Shown one piece after another: positions 42,594 to 52,258 of a stretch of DNA of 64,000 bases. Origin of the DNA: Anaerolineae bacterium (GTDB taxonomy: Bacteria > Chloroflexota > Anaerolineae > Aggregatilineales > Phototrophicaceae). The position numbers were made by a program, and so were the translations under genes. Location: positions 186,001-250,000 of the forward strand of contig JAJEBK010000032.1 in the NCBI GenBank assembly GCA_022823945.1, written 5' to 3'. The notes beneath the pieces were generated by a model. It worked only from the letters and a program-made list of their open reading frames with translations. It searched no databases and was not told where the DNA came from. The stretch's first letter is position 1. Each line of letters begins with the position of its first letter.

Positions 42594-43349
42594 CTAACGC
42601 CTTTGCCAGTGCGCCGCCAGCAGTTGGTATTTGCGATATTCATAGCGCGCCATCAGCAGCGACAGCCGCAGACCGTGCCATCGATCGCGATAGCCGCGCA
42701 GCGTGACAAAGCGCCAATAAAATTGCCTCAGCGGCTGCAAGATAAAGTTTTGCGGTTTGGCTTTGATGCCTTGCCGAAACAAGTTGTGGGCATCGACCTG
42801 CGAATAGCGCTCTTGCTTGTCGATGAAGTGCGCCAGATCGCGATAGTTGAAATGGATGATGGGGTTGCGCATGGTGCCTTCCGCGCCGTGCAGCGATACC
42901 GTTTCATGCACGGGGCGCGCCAGGTCATACCGAGCATGCCCCACGCGCAGCAGCCGCGTCTGATAATCGGGATACCAGCCAGCGCCTTTGGTCAACACGC
43001 CGAAAATATAATTGTGGCGGGGTATGCGCCAGCCCGCGTATTCTGGCAGACGCATCTTGTTGCGAATCTCGGCAGCCAAAGCCTCGTTGATGCGCTCGTC
43101 TGCATCGACAAAAAGCACCCAATCGGTCATTTCGCTGGCGGCATCCAGGGCGGCATTGCGCTGCTCGGCATAATTCTCGAATTCGTGCTGGAAGATATCT
43201 GCGCCGCAGGCTTGCGCGATCGCCACCGTGTCGTCGCTGCTGTACGAATCGAAGACGATAACGCGGTCGGCGAAGCGCAATGTCTTGATGCAATCGGCGA
43301 TTTGCTCGGCTTCGTCCCGTGTCAAGACAATGGCTGTGAGGTGAATCAT
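42594..43349 (-). CDS. Family 2 glycosyltransferase (WaaE/KdtX-like)
   Basis: A 251-residue cytoplasmic GT-A transferase. LTAIVLTRDEAEQIADCI opens the fold, VFDSYSSDDT near 32 is the nucleotide-binding region and LFVDADERI near 80 the DxD-type metal site. The second half (YPDYQTRLLR, ARPVHETV, NPIIHFNYRD) matches WaaE/KdtX-like beta-glucosyltransferases acting on cell-envelope glycans. The acceptor is unknown. Its start overlaps the stop of the second GT2 gene (ATGA). Confidence 0.85.
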   Translation of the reverse strand: MIHLTAIVLTRDEAEQIADCIKTLRFADRVIVFDSYSSDDTVAIAQACGADIFQHEFENYAEQRNAALDAASEMTDWVLFVDADERINEALAAEIRNKMRLPEYAGWRIPRHNYIFGVLTKGAGWYPDYQTRLLRVGHARYDLARPVHETVSLHGAEGTMRNPIIHFNYRDLAHFIDKQERYSQVDAHNLFRQGIKAKPQNFILQPLRQFYWRFVTLRGYRDRWHGLRLSLLMARYEYRKYQLLAAHWQRR

Positions 43350-44287
43350 CGTTGCGCCATTTCAATTATCTCGCGGCAGGCATCGGCAAGTTCGGCAGCG
43401 TCCAGACCTCGCAGCTTGCGCCGCATACCGCGTACGATCAGCCAACGGGCCAGCCGGCGCTTCCAGCCGGGCAGGTGTTTATCCATCAATATTAGCCGAC
43501 TTCGCCAAAGATGGACGAAGCTGCTGGGATTCGCTTGCCCAGTGCTCTGCCCGCCCAGGTGGATGACATGCGCGCGCGGTTCGCAAGCAATGTGCCAGCC
43601 CAGTTTGCGGATGCGCCACGCCCAATCGACCTCTTCGCAATAGATGAAGAAGTCTTCGTCAAAGCCGCCCGACTGTAATATGGCTGCGCGTTTCAGCATC
43701 ATGGTCGCGCCCAGCGGAAAATCGATAAAAAAAGCCGCCGCCGACTCATACAGGCTGCGCGGGTATCGACCATTGAAACGTCCGTCCAACAGACGACCCG
43801 GCACAGGAAACAGCTCGCAGTAAACCTGGCGCAATCCGGGAAAGCGAAAGGCGCTGTGCTGGAAGCTGCCATCCGCATAGCTCAATCGCGCCCCCACCAC
43901 CCCCAACTGCGGACTGCCCATCAGTGTATCGTACAGGGTCTGCGTGGAGCCAGGCTGCGCCAGCGTATCCGGATTCAACAAATAGACCGCAGCCGGCGTG
44001 TCGCTGCTCGAGCCGCCAGCAAAGCCCAGGCTGTTCAGTGCCAGGTTATTCGCCGCGCCGAAGCCAAGATTGCGCTCGCAGACCAGGAGCTTGACCTGAG
44101 GGAAGTGCTCGCGCACCAACTCGACAGTCGCATCGTTCGAAGCTGAATCGACCAGCCAGACCTCGTGGCGCAGGCTGGTATTGTCTAGGTCGGCTCGCAG
44201 GCTTTGCAGCGCCGGCAGGATGACAGCGGCGTTGTTCCAGGAAACGATGATGACAGCGAGATCCAGAGAAGCATTCGCGCCGCTCAT
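43346..44287 (-). CDS. Family 2 glycosyltransferase (rhamnosyltransferase-like)
   Basis: A 313-residue GT2 enzyme. AVIIVSWNNAAVI opens the fold, WLVDSASND near 45 and LLNPDTLAQPG near 104 give nucleotide and metal binding, and DEDFFIYCEEVDWAWRIRKLGW near 214 is the strongly conserved acceptor/catalytic block of dTDP-rhamnose-type transferases. It is coupled to both neighbours: stop overlap downstream and TAATG with the upstream exported-protein gene. Confidence 0.88.
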   Translation of the reverse strand: MSGANASLDLAVIIVSWNNAAVILPALQSLRADLDNTSLRHEVWLVDSASNDATVELVREHFPQVKLLVCERNLGFGAANNLALNSLGFAGGSSSDTPAAVYLLNPDTLAQPGSTQTLYDTLMGSPQLGVVGARLSYADGSFQHSAFRFPGLRQVYCELFPVPGRLLDGRFNGRYPRSLYESAAAFFIDFPLGATMMLKRAAILQSGGFDEDFFIYCEEVDWAWRIRKLGWHIACEPRAHVIHLGGQSTGQANPSSFVHLWRSRLILMDKHLPGWKRRLARWLIVRGMRRKLRGLDAAELADACREIIEMAQR

Positions 44288-45687
44288 TAGCTGTCGGGAT
44301 CGCCCGCTGGATCGACGATCATGATGGAGCGCAGGCCGACATGGTTGTTGCGCAGGCTGATGGCGACATCTTCATGAATCAGCCCCGCCCAGCAATTCTG
44401 CGGGTTGCGCGCTGCGACTTGCGTCAGCTGGATGCCGCCCCAGACCACGGCTCTTTCGCCAGCCGGCAAGTAGCGATAGGTATTGCCACTGGCTTCGTCA
44501 AATACCGCTGTCAGCGCCGCATCGGGAGCGATCGCCCAGCGCCAGGGGAAGTTGCTGGTCGAGGTTTCACACTGGATGCCGACGCGCCAGGCGCCTGACT
44601 CGTCAAAGAAATCCAGGCTGCCCGCCAGTTGATCTTGCCGATAGACCGTGCCCGGTGGCGGACCACTGGTGCGGATGGGCACATCGCCATAATTCTCAAC
44701 CGTCAGGCGGAAGACCAGCAGGCTATCGATGGGCGCGGTGATTTGTTGCGAGTGAGCGTAGGACCGTGAATCATCCGGCAAGGGCAAGGGCGCGCCAATC
44801 CCCGCGGCGCTGGAGATATAGCGGTCGTCGAAGGGCTGCACGGCGAAAGCGACATCAACGCCCGGCGACTGCGGCACAATCTCCGCATAAGGTTTGCCGC
44901 CCAGCTCGATTGTCAGCTGTCCCTGCCGACGGATGCGTTGCCCGACATGGTCTTGCGCCAGCGCGACCACCGTGTAAGTGCCATCGGGTGGTGGATCGAC
45001 GCCCAGATCGATGCCGCCTTCATAATCGTAGCGATGTCTGCCCGCCTCGCCATACGCCCGCTCTTCGACTCGCGCCGAGATGGGGATGCGCGCATTGTCA
45101 GGTCCCAGCAGAAAGATATCCAGCCGCGCGACATCTTTCAACAGATACACATTGATGCTGACGCGGTCGGCGACGCCATCCTGATTGGGTGAAAAAACTG
45201 CCGGTGCGATCGCGAATTCCGACATGATGGGCAGTGGGGTATCGCCTTCTTCAATCAAGAGGCTGCCTTGCTGCCTCATTTGCTCGTCCCCGGCGCTGGC
45301 TTCCAAATGCCAGGTATAGCTGCCATTGGGGATGAGCCGCCTCTCTATCGTGCCAGCGACAGACTCGCCATCGTGCAAAAAGCCATCAACGACGCCGCTG
45401 AACTGCACCGTGTAGTCGCCTTGGCCGCGGACCTGCCGCTCGCGAAAATAAAAGGTCCTGCCCGTCTCTGCCGTCAGCGACAGGCTGATGGTCGCCGGAC
45501 GAGCCAGCGAATAGGCAAATGTTGCGACATCGTTTGTGCCATCGGCATTCGGGCTGATGGATGCGCGGTCAAAGCTGGCCGACAGTATCAGAGGCAATGG
45601 CGGAGATAGCAGAAGCGCGCCAACAACGCCCACGAGCAGGATGCCCACAGCGGCGGCGAACAGGGTTGGCAGGCGCGGTATCGGCAT
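44287..45687 (-). CDS. Exported protein with two SPNxDG-type FlgD/CHU-like beta domains
   Basis: About 466 residues. One N-terminal membrane segment (residues 8-28) and no lipobox imply a signal anchor or cleaved signal. Two similar beta-sandwich units follow: ISPNADGTNDVATFAYSLA near 40 and FSPNQDGVADRVSINVYLL near 160, each leading to a PNGSYTW or PDGTYTV turn. Such SPNxDG units resemble FlgD-like/CHU_C-type Ig domains of surface proteins. The last 170 residues are unrecognised. It opens a three-gene operon with two glycosyltransferases, suggesting a cell-envelope role. ATG 45687 was chosen over TTG 45705. Confidence 0.65.
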   Translation of the reverse strand: MPIPRLPTLFAAAVGILLVGVVGALLLSPPLPLILSASFDRASISPNADGTNDVATFAYSLARPATISLSLTAETGRTFYFRERQVRGQGDYTVQFSGVVDGFLHDGESVAGTIERRLIPNGSYTWHLEASAGDEQMRQQGSLLIEEGDTPLPIMSEFAIAPAVFSPNQDGVADRVSINVYLLKDVARLDIFLLGPDNARIPISARVEERAYGEAGRHRYDYEGGIDLGVDPPPDGTYTVVALAQDHVGQRIRRQGQLTIELGGKPYAEIVPQSPGVDVAFAVQPFDDRYISSAAGIGAPLPLPDDSRSYAHSQQITAPIDSLLVFRLTVENYGDVPIRTSGPPPGTVYRQDQLAGSLDFFDESGAWRVGIQCETSTSNFPWRWAIAPDAALTAVFDEASGNTYRYLPAGERAVVWGGIQLTQVAARNPQNCWAGLIHEDVAISLRNNHVGLRSIMIVDPAGDPDS

Positions 45688-45825
45688 TTGCAATCGTCTC
45701 GTCAAGCCTGGATGCCCATAAGTCTACTGTTGAGAATGGCGCCGCGCAAGTGCGCCAAGGCACCCGCTATCGTCGCGATTCGCCTGTGCTCAATCGCGCT
45801 TTGTCTCTTCTGCCCTGCCCGTCTG

Positions 45826-45834
45826 TGCTAGAAT
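45826..45834 (+). promoter_or_regulatory. Putative extended -10 promoter of lon
   Basis: TG-C-TAGAAT at 45826-45834, 36 bases before the TTG start at 45871. It is identical to the comF promoter element. Confidence 0.5.
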
Positions 45835-45870
45835 AGTTCGCATCGGCTGCACTGATGAAAAGGTTGCGAC

Positions 45871-48273
45871 TTGCCCGGCTACAAGACTCGCGCACTCAAC
45901 GACATCCGCAATGCCAGGCTGCGGCGCGATGGCACCTTTGAGCGCTCCTTGCTGGCGCTGCCCGACCAGGTTGTCTTCCCGCATGTCTTGAGCATGATCC
46001 CGCTCACCTCGCAAGATTTTGAAGAGTCTGCGCTGGGTGCCAGGCTGCTTGGGCAGACAGTCATCGCCTGCAAAATATCCGCCAGCCCGCTGGGACCGAA
46101 CACGCTCGACCATATACACCACATCGGCACAGAAGTCGCGCTGGGCGAACTCATCAACCTGCCTGGCGAAGGCGCGTATGTCATGGCGCAGGGACGACGA
46201 CGCGTGCAAATCGTATCGGCGCGGCATGATGAAAGCCAGCCTGTCGTCCGCGCCCGCCCACTGGATGAAAACCCGGCAACAGCCGATGAGCGCGCGCAGA
46301 TCGAGGCACTCTTTGAACTCTTCCAGCAAAGCAGCCAGTTTCACGAGACATTATCGGAACATGTCGTCAAGTACATCTTGTCGCTGGAAGAACCGGGCTT
46401 GCTCTGCGATGCGCTGGCTTCGATTTTGCCGCTGCCTGCCGATGAAATGCAGCAGCTACTGGAACTGGCGAATATCCAGGAACGGCTGGATTTGTTGACA
46501 TTGATTTTGTCCGCCGAGCTGCGCGACAGTGAATTGCGCGACGAGGTGCATTCGCGATTGCAAGAAGAGATCGCTGCCAACCAGCGCGAAATGTACTTGC
46601 GCGAACAACTGCGCGTCATCCAGCAGGAGCTCGGCGAAAGCGATGCCTTCCAGCAAGAGGTGCATGAATTGACAGAGCGCATCGGCAGCGCCAACCTGCC
46701 CGCCGATGTGCACGAAAAAGCGCTGAAAGAAGTCTCGCGTCTGAATGCCATTCCGCCCATGTCGCCAGAATCGGGCGTCATTCACACCTACCTGGATCGT
46801 CTGCTGACGCTGCCCTGGCAAGTCGTGAGCGAAGAGAATCTGGACCTGGCGCATGCCGAAGACATCCTGGAGCAGGCGCATTATGGGCTGGACAAGGTCA
46901 AGGCGCGCATCATCGAGCATATTGCCGTGCGCAAGCTGGCGCGGGACAAAATGAAGAGTCCCATATTGTGTTTTGTTGGTCCGCCCGGCGTCGGCAAGAC
47001 ATCGCTGGGCAAAAGCATAGCCGATGCGCTGGGCTGCAAGTTCTTGCGCATCAGCCTGGGCGGCGTACGCGACGAAGCAGAGATTCGCGGGCACCGACGC
47101 ACCTACATTGGCTCCATGCCTGGCCGCATCTTGCAGCAGATGGAACGCGCCGAATCGATCAATCCCGTTTTTATGTTGGACGAAATCGACAAAATGAGCT
47201 CCGATTTTCGCGGCGACCCAGCCTCAGCCATGCTGGAATTGCTCGACCCCGAACAAAACAGCAACTTCGTCGACCATTACCTGGAAGTGGCTTACGACCT
47301 GTCCAAGGTGACCTTCATCACCACCGCCAACGACCTGTATGCCATCCCCGAGGCGCTGGAAGATCGCCTGGAAGTCATTGATTTCAAGGGCTATTCAGAA
47401 GAAGAGAAGATCGAGATCGCGCGGCGTTTTTTGATCCCCAAGCAGCTGGAAGCCAACGGAATCGCTGCGGCGGGCATTCGCTTTTCGACGGCGGCGCTGC
47501 AGCATATCATCCGCCATTACACATACGAAAGCGGCGTGCGCAACCTGGAGCGCGAAATCGCCAAAGTCTGCCGCAAGACAGCGCGCAAGGTGGCGGCTGA
47601 ACTTGCCTATCCGCGGCGAATCCTGCCCGCCACGATCGAGAAGCTGCTGGGTCCGCCAAGGGTGCTGGATTCTAAAGTCAATCGCAGCGACGCGGTCGGC
47701 ATCGTCAGCGGGCTGGTGTGGACGCCCAACGGCGGCGAGATCCAAACGGTCGAGGTGACGCTGGTGCCCGGCAAAGGCAACATGATGCTGACCGGGCAGT
47801 TGGGCGATGTGCTGCAAGAGTCGGCGCATATTGCCTTGAGCTACCTGCGGGCGCGAGCAGCGCAATTCAACTTGCAAACAGACTGCTTCGAAAATGTTGA
47901 TATTCACATACATATGCCCGAAGGTGCCGTGCCCAAAGATGGTCCCTCGGCGGGCATCACCCTGACCACCGCGTTGATATCGGCATTCACCGACCGTTCT
48001 GCCAGAGCCGATATCGCCATGACAGGCGAGATCACCCTGCGCGGGACGATCTTGCCAGTGGGCGGCGTCGTAGAAAAGATCCTGGCAGCCCGGCGGCGCA
48101 GCATCCCGCAGATCATCCTGCCCAAAGACAATCGCAAAGATTTGCGCGATCTGCCCAAAGCGGTGCTGCGCGATGTGCAGATCAGCTTCGTCGATGACAT
48201 GCAACAAGTGCTGGAGCTCGTTTTGCTTGCAGTGGTGGAAACATGCCAGCCAGAGCCCGGCGCGCCGGATTGA
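45871..48273 (+). CDS. lon: ATP-dependent protease La (Lon)
   Basis: An 800-residue cytoplasmic AAA+ protease that degrades misfolded and regulatory proteins. The N-terminal substrate domain covers residues 20-215, followed by a coiled coil. Walker A GPPGVGKTSLGK is near 370 and FMLDEIDKM near 433 is Walker B. The protease domain has the catalytic Ser in PKDGPSAGIT near 692 and the catalytic Lys in GVVEKILAARR near 735. The start is TTG 45871 with AAGG eight bases upstream; no ATG is in frame nearby. The stop overlaps the next gene (TGATG). Confidence 0.96.
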   Translation: MPGYKTRALNDIRNARLRRDGTFERSLLALPDQVVFPHVLSMIPLTSQDFEESALGARLLGQTVIACKISASPLGPNTLDHIHHIGTEVALGELINLPGEGAYVMAQGRRRVQIVSARHDESQPVVRARPLDENPATADERAQIEALFELFQQSSQFHETLSEHVVKYILSLEEPGLLCDALASILPLPADEMQQLLELANIQERLDLLTLILSAELRDSELRDEVHSRLQEEIAANQREMYLREQLRVIQQELGESDAFQQEVHELTERIGSANLPADVHEKALKEVSRLNAIPPMSPESGVIHTYLDRLLTLPWQVVSEENLDLAHAEDILEQAHYGLDKVKARIIEHIAVRKLARDKMKSPILCFVGPPGVGKTSLGKSIADALGCKFLRISLGGVRDEAEIRGHRRTYIGSMPGRILQQMERAESINPVFMLDEIDKMSSDFRGDPASAMLELLDPEQNSNFVDHYLEVAYDLSKVTFITTANDLYAIPEALEDRLEVIDFKGYSEEEKIEIARRFLIPKQLEANGIAAAGIRFSTAALQHIIRHYTYESGVRNLEREIAKVCRKTARKVAAELAYPRRILPATIEKLLGPPRVLDSKVNRSDAVGIVSGLVWTPNGGEIQTVEVTLVPGKGNMMLTGQLGDVLQESAHIALSYLRARAAQFNLQTDCFENVDIHIHMPEGAVPKDGPSAGITLTTALISAFTDRSARADIAMTGEITLRGTILPVGGVVEKILAARRRSIPQIILPKDNRKDLRDLPKAVLRDVQISFVDDMQQVLELVLLAVVETCQPEPGAPD

Positions 48274-49832
48274 TGCGCCAGCCGGTCATGGCGACGCTGC
48301 GCAGGTTGCAATTGGTCATCACCCTGCTCTTGTTGGGGGCCTGCAGCGCGCTCAGCCAGCCGACCGCCTCGCCCACCGCCACCGCGACGCCGACGCCAAT
48401 GCCAATGCCAAGCGATACGCCCTCCGCCACTGTCACCCCTTCCGCGACCCCCACTGCCACGCCGACAGCCAGCGACACGCCAACAATTTCGCCCACACCA
48501 TCCCTTACGCCCACGCCAACCCTTGCGCCGCCACCATCCGCCCAACTGGTCTTTGACAACTGGCAGCTCAGCGACCTGCCAGAAACGATCCGCGGGGGCA
48601 TAAACAGCCCGCTAGTCGCATTTATCAGCGCCAACCACCAACAGACCATCGGCAATATCGCCACGGCGCAGCCCTTCACTGGCGTCCAGACGCTCTACTT
48701 CGCCTCGCCGGCGCGCGCTTTCAGCCGCATCCCTGTGCTGGAACTGGAATCGGCGCAGTTGCTGGAAGTCTTCCTGGCGTCACGAGGCAATGCGTTGGCC
48801 TTTGCGCGGTTGGATGACAACCCGAATCGGGCTGGCTTGTACATTCTCAACATGAACCTGGGGCTTGTCGCGCGTGTGCTACCGGGCGAGAACCCCTTGT
48901 TGCAGCGCGGGATTTATTCCGAACCCAGTTTTTCGCCCGATGGCTCGCAAATGGCGTTGACAGTCGCTTCGGGCTTTGACCTGGATATCTTCCTTGTCAA
49001 CATGGCTGACGGCAGCAGTGCGAGGCTCAGCCGCAGCGGCTCGTATGAATTCTGGCCAAGCTGGTCGCCAGATGGGCGCAGCATCGCCTTTGTTTCCGAC
49101 CGCGCCGCTTGCCCCAGCTGGGACCCGAACCAGCCTGATGCCTGCGATGCGCGAACCCAGCCGCCCCCCAATGGCGGGCATATTTATCTGCGCGAGTTGG
49201 CCAGCGGCGAAGTAAGGCGTTTGTCCGGTGTCAAGACACACGAATCGCCAAGCTGGATCAACGAAACGCTGTTGGCATTTTCCAGCGGCAACCCATTCGA
49301 TCTGCTAAATCCACAGCGGCGCATTTGGCAGGCAAATGTAGAAAGCGGAGAAGTGCGCGAGGTTCGCTTGCCAGGCGAGCCAACAGCCAGCTATTTGTCC
49401 GAAGTCTGGTCGCCCAGCGGGATTCGCGTATTGGTGCAGCGGGCGGACGCCGGCAATCGCGCTGCTCTGCTGCTGGCGGATGGGACATTGGTGGCAGAAG
49501 ACAGCAGTCTGGCATTCCCGCGCTTTGGCATGTTGGCGGACTGGTCTCCCAACGGCGGCAGGCTGGCGATTGGCGGCAGAGGAGGCAATTGCCCTTATGG
49601 CGTGCGCGTCAAGAATGGCGCCTTCGCATCGGTCGCGACTGGCAATCCGCCACCAACCATGTGCGACCCGCGCTATTCGCCGGATGGCGAATACCTGGCA
49701 TTCAGCGGCGTCAATCCGCGCGTGGATGGGCGCAACGATGTGTATATCGCCAGCGCCAATGGCTTCGGCGCGACCAGCCTGACCAGCGACTTGCGGGGCC
49801 AGATCAAGCTGATCGGCTGGGTGGGCGGCTGA
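48273..49832 (+). CDS. TolB-like WD40/PD40 beta-propeller lipoprotein with Thr/Pro-rich linker
   Basis: A 519-residue exported protein. The lipoprotein signal ends in LLLGAC with the lipidated Cys at 24. A Ser/Thr/Pro-rich spacer runs to about residue 90 (TPTPMPMPSDTPSATVTPS). The remainder is a propeller with repeats SEPSFSPDGSQMAL, FWPSWSPDGRSIAF, SEVWSPSGIRVL, LADWSPNGGRLAIG and DPRYSPDGEYLAF. These PD40/TolB-type blades usually bind proteins or ligands. ATG 48273 overlaps the lon TGA, so it may be co-translated with lon; a functional link is unknown. Confidence 0.85.
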   Translation: MRQPVMATLRRLQLVITLLLLGACSALSQPTASPTATATPTPMPMPSDTPSATVTPSATPTATPTASDTPTISPTPSLTPTPTLAPPPSAQLVFDNWQLSDLPETIRGGINSPLVAFISANHQQTIGNIATAQPFTGVQTLYFASPARAFSRIPVLELESAQLLEVFLASRGNALAFARLDDNPNRAGLYILNMNLGLVARVLPGENPLLQRGIYSEPSFSPDGSQMALTVASGFDLDIFLVNMADGSSARLSRSGSYEFWPSWSPDGRSIAFVSDRAACPSWDPNQPDACDARTQPPPNGGHIYLRELASGEVRRLSGVKTHESPSWINETLLAFSSGNPFDLLNPQRRIWQANVESGEVREVRLPGEPTASYLSEVWSPSGIRVLVQRADAGNRAALLLADGTLVAEDSSLAFPRFGMLADWSPNGGRLAIGGRGGNCPYGVRVKNGAFASVATGNPPPTMCDPRYSPDGEYLAFSGVNPRVDGRNDVYIASANGFGATSLTSDLRGQIKLIGWVGG

Positions 49833-49855
49833 CCATAGCCTCCAACAGCGGCGGC

Positions 49856-49864
49856 TGCTAGACT
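49856..49864 (+). promoter_or_regulatory. Putative extended -10 promoter of fabG
   Basis: TG-C-TAGACT at 49856-49864, 47 bases before ATG 49912. Confidence 0.4.
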
Positions 49865-49911
49865 GACAGCCTGTACAACGCCCAGGCGGATGAGACCAGA
49901 AGGGAGCTGCC

Positions 49912-50658
49912 ATGACATTGCTCGCAGGAAAAACAGCCTTGGTCACAGGCGGGAGTCGCGGCATCGGACGGGCGATCTGCCTGGAATTGGCGGCTGGCGG
50001 CGCAACTGTGCTGGTCAACTTCCATCGCAGCGCCGAGGCGGCGGCGGCGGTCGTGGCGGAAATAGCAGCCCATGGCGGCGAGGCGAGCGCGCTGCAAGCC
50101 GATGTCAGCGACGAAGCGCAGGTTGCGGAGCTTTTCAAACAAGCCCGAGCGCTGGCGGGGGGGCTGGATATCCTCGTCAACAACGCCGGCATGACGCGCG
50201 ACAATGTCATTATGATGATGAAGCCGGCCGACTTTGACGATGTGCTGGCGACGAACTTGCGCAGTTGCTGGCTGTGCTGCAAAGCCGCGGCGCGCCTGAT
50301 GATGCGCAAACGCAGCGGCAGCATCGTCAATATCACCAGCGTGGTCGGCATCGCTGGCAATGGCGGGCAGACCAATTATGCCGCCAGCAAAGCCGGCATC
50401 ATCGGCTTGACCAAATCGCTGGCAAAGGAGTTGGCGGTGCGCGGCGTGCGCGTCAATGCGCTTGCGCCAGGCTTCGTAGACACCGCCATGACAGCCAGCC
50501 TGTCGCCCGAGCTCAAGCAGAGCGCGCTGGCGGCGATTCCTTTGGGCAGGCTGGGCGCGCCAGAAGATATCGCCAATGCAGTCGCATTCCTGGCGTCAGA
50601 CCAAGCCGCGTATATCACCGGGCAGACCCTGGTGGTCGATGGCGGCATGGTGATGTGA
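49912..50658 (+). CDS. fabG: 3-oxoacyl-[acyl-carrier-protein] reductase
   Basis: A 248-residue short-chain dehydrogenase reducing 3-oxoacyl-ACP with NADPH. The cofactor motif TGGSRGIG is near residue 12, NNAG near 89, and the catalytic set Ser near 143 and Tyr156/Lys160 in YAASK. The ending TGQTLVVDGGMVM is the FabG C-terminus. The motif set and length fit FabG better than generic SDRs, though overlapping functions occur. GGGAG precedes ATG 49912. The HIT gene follows 18 bases later. Confidence 0.9.
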   Translation: MTLLAGKTALVTGGSRGIGRAICLELAAGGATVLVNFHRSAEAAAAVVAEIAAHGGEASALQADVSDEAQVAELFKQARALAGGLDILVNNAGMTRDNVIMMMKPADFDDVLATNLRSCWLCCKAAARLMMRKRSGSIVNITSVVGIAGNGGQTNYAASKAGIIGLTKSLAKELAVRGVRVNALAPGFVDTAMTASLSPELKQSALAAIPLGRLGAPEDIANAVAFLASDQAAYITGQTLVVDGGMVM

Positions 50659-50676
50659 AGCAAGCGGAGGCAGCCG

Positions 50677-51021
50677 ATGAGCAGCATATTCGCAAAGATT
50701 ATCGCCCGCGAGATCCCGGCTGATATCGTCTATGAAGACGAGCTGGTGTTGGCATTTCGCGATATTGCGCCACAAGCGCCGGTGCACATTCTAATCATTC
50801 CCAAGCGCGAGATCCCCACCGCCAACGAAGTCAGGCCCGCGGACGAAACGGCTTTGGGCAGGCTGGTGCTGGTCGCCGCCAAGATCGCAGCTTCAGAAGG
50901 CATCGCCGAAGACGGCTATCGGCTGATCATCAACTGCAACGAGCATGGCGGGCAAGAAGTCTTCCACCTGCACATGCACTTGCTGGGCGGGCGCAGTCTG
51001 GGACCCATGCTGGCGAAGTAA
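50677..51021 (+). CDS. HIT-family nucleotide hydrolase (HinT-like)
   Basis: A 114-residue purine nucleotide phosphoramidase-like protein. The start [20 protein letters not shown] is typical of HinT, and the active-site triad HLHMHLLGG lies near residues 98-102. GGAGG at 50666-50670 gives a strong start. It is probably co-transcribed with fabG. Confidence 0.92.
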   Translation: MSSIFAKIIAREIPADIVYEDELVLAFRDIAPQAPVHILIIPKREIPTANEVRPADETALGRLVLVAAKIAASEGIAEDGYRLIINCNEHGGQEVFHLHMHLLGGRSLGPMLAK

Positions 51022-51034
51022 TCCCGGCTTCTTC

Positions 51035-51072
51035 TACCCCCCTCAGTCCCCCCGACAAGTCAGGGGGAGGCA
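51035..51072. repeat. Family B repeat (CCCCCCGACAAGTCAGGGGGAGGCAAA)
   Basis: CCCCCCTCAGTCCCCCCGACAAGTCAGGGGGAGG sits between the convergent HIT and DsbA-like genes. It closely repeats 62781-62820, including the following GCAAA. It can fold as CCCCC/GGGGG and may serve as a bidirectional terminator, without a T-run. Confidence 0.7.
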
Positions 51073-51136
51073 AAGCACGCGAGGAGTCTGTAAAAGACTC
51101 TCGCAGCAAACTTTCCCGATCTCTATACGTGCTCGC

Positions 51137-52087
51137 TTAGGGATCGCTCGGCGCGGATGCCTCGGCGCTTGTTTCCGCTTCGGCTTCCGTCTGGGCATCG
51201 GCCGCCTGTACTTCCGGGATTGCCGGCTCCGGCATCGGCTCTTGCTCAGTTACCGCTTCGGTAGGAGAGGGGGCAGCTTCTTCAGCTTCGACCGCGGCGG
51301 GTTCTCCGACTGGCTCGGCGGCAGGTTCTGCTTCAGGCGGGACGTGCGACAGCCCCCAGTCGTCGGGCGTGGCATCGTCAATCGCTTGCAGTATGGTCGC
51401 TGTAGAGGGCAAGCCCTGATCGGCTTCCAGTGTTACGCCATTGACGCGCAGAGTCGGCGTTGTGGAAACATCTTCGTTCAGCGCCGCATTCAGAGTCGTG
51501 CTTATCGCGCTGGAATTGAAACAGCCGGTGAACAGGCTCTCGCGCAGGCCCAAGCCCTCCACGCCGGCCAGCAAGCGATTTTGCGAAAAAGCTGTATTGC
51601 CATAACGCGTCTGCCAGTCAAAAAGCATGTCGTGCATCTCCCAGAACAAGCCTTGTTGCCCGGCGCACAAAGCTGCGCGAGATGCTCCCTGCGCATTGGG
51701 AATGCTGCCGGTTTGCATGGGCACATAAGTGAAGAGCACCTGCCCCGCCTGCACTAGTTCCAGCACCGATTCCAGGCTGTCCTCATGGAATTGCTGGCAG
51801 CCCGGACAAGCAAAACTGGCATATTCTTCCAGAGTTACCGGCGCTTCAATCTCGCCCAGCTGCGGATAGCCATCGCGCGAATAGGAGCGGCTGATGCCAG
51901 CGTAGGCGGCGGACAAGTCGTCGGGGATATGGGCATCCACTGGCTGGTTTCTGACCACAATGAAGGCGATCGCGACCACGGCCACCACCACGATGGCGGC
52001 AAGCAGAAGGACGCTGCGGCTTTGGCGGCGCTGGCGTTGACGCCGTTGACGGGCGGCCCGGGTACGACTAGATGTCTTCTTTGCCAT
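51137..52087 (-). CDS. Membrane-anchored DsbA/BdbD-like thioredoxin-fold protein with acidic tail
   Basis: A 316-residue protein. An Arg-rich cytoplasmic head (residues 1-24) precedes one membrane helix (25-45). A DsbA-like domain follows with the redox motif FACPGCQQFHED near 90 and the cis-Pro TTPTLRVNG near 210. The last 75 residues are Ala/Pro/Glu-rich and probably disordered. It likely oxidises or isomerises disulfides in exported proteins. ATG 52087 was preferred to an in-frame GTG 52099. Confidence 0.82.
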   Translation of the reverse strand: MAKKTSSRTRAARQRRQRQRRQSRSVLLLAAIVVVAVVAIAFIVVRNQPVDAHIPDDLSAAYAGISRSYSRDGYPQLGEIEAPVTLEEYASFACPGCQQFHEDSLESVLELVQAGQVLFTYVPMQTGSIPNAQGASRAALCAGQQGLFWEMHDMLFDWQTRYGNTAFSQNRLLAGVEGLGLRESLFTGCFNSSAISTTLNAALNEDVSTTPTLRVNGVTLEADQGLPSTATILQAIDDATPDDWGLSHVPPEAEPAAEPVGEPAAVEAEEAAPSPTEAVTEQEPMPEPAIPEVQAADAQTEAEAETSAEASAPSDP

Positions 52088-52185
52088 AGACGGCAGCACC
52101 TCTTACGGATTTTGCGGACGAGACGCCCGCCAGTCTAACCGAACGGACGCGCTTTGTAAATTGCCCCGCAGCAGGAACTGGCAGG

Positions 52186-52214
52186 CTGGCAAGCGCGCAG
52201 ATACCTGCTACACT
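52186..52214 (+). promoter_or_regulatory. Putative promoter of aconitase
   Basis: CTGGCA (52186-52191), 17-base spacer, TACACT (52209-52214) preceded by TGC (extended -10). It lies 45 bases before ATG 52259. Confidence 0.5.
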
Positions 52215-52258
52215 GGCTTGGTGCATCTGCAAACATAGCAGCGGCAGGGGACCCAGAC

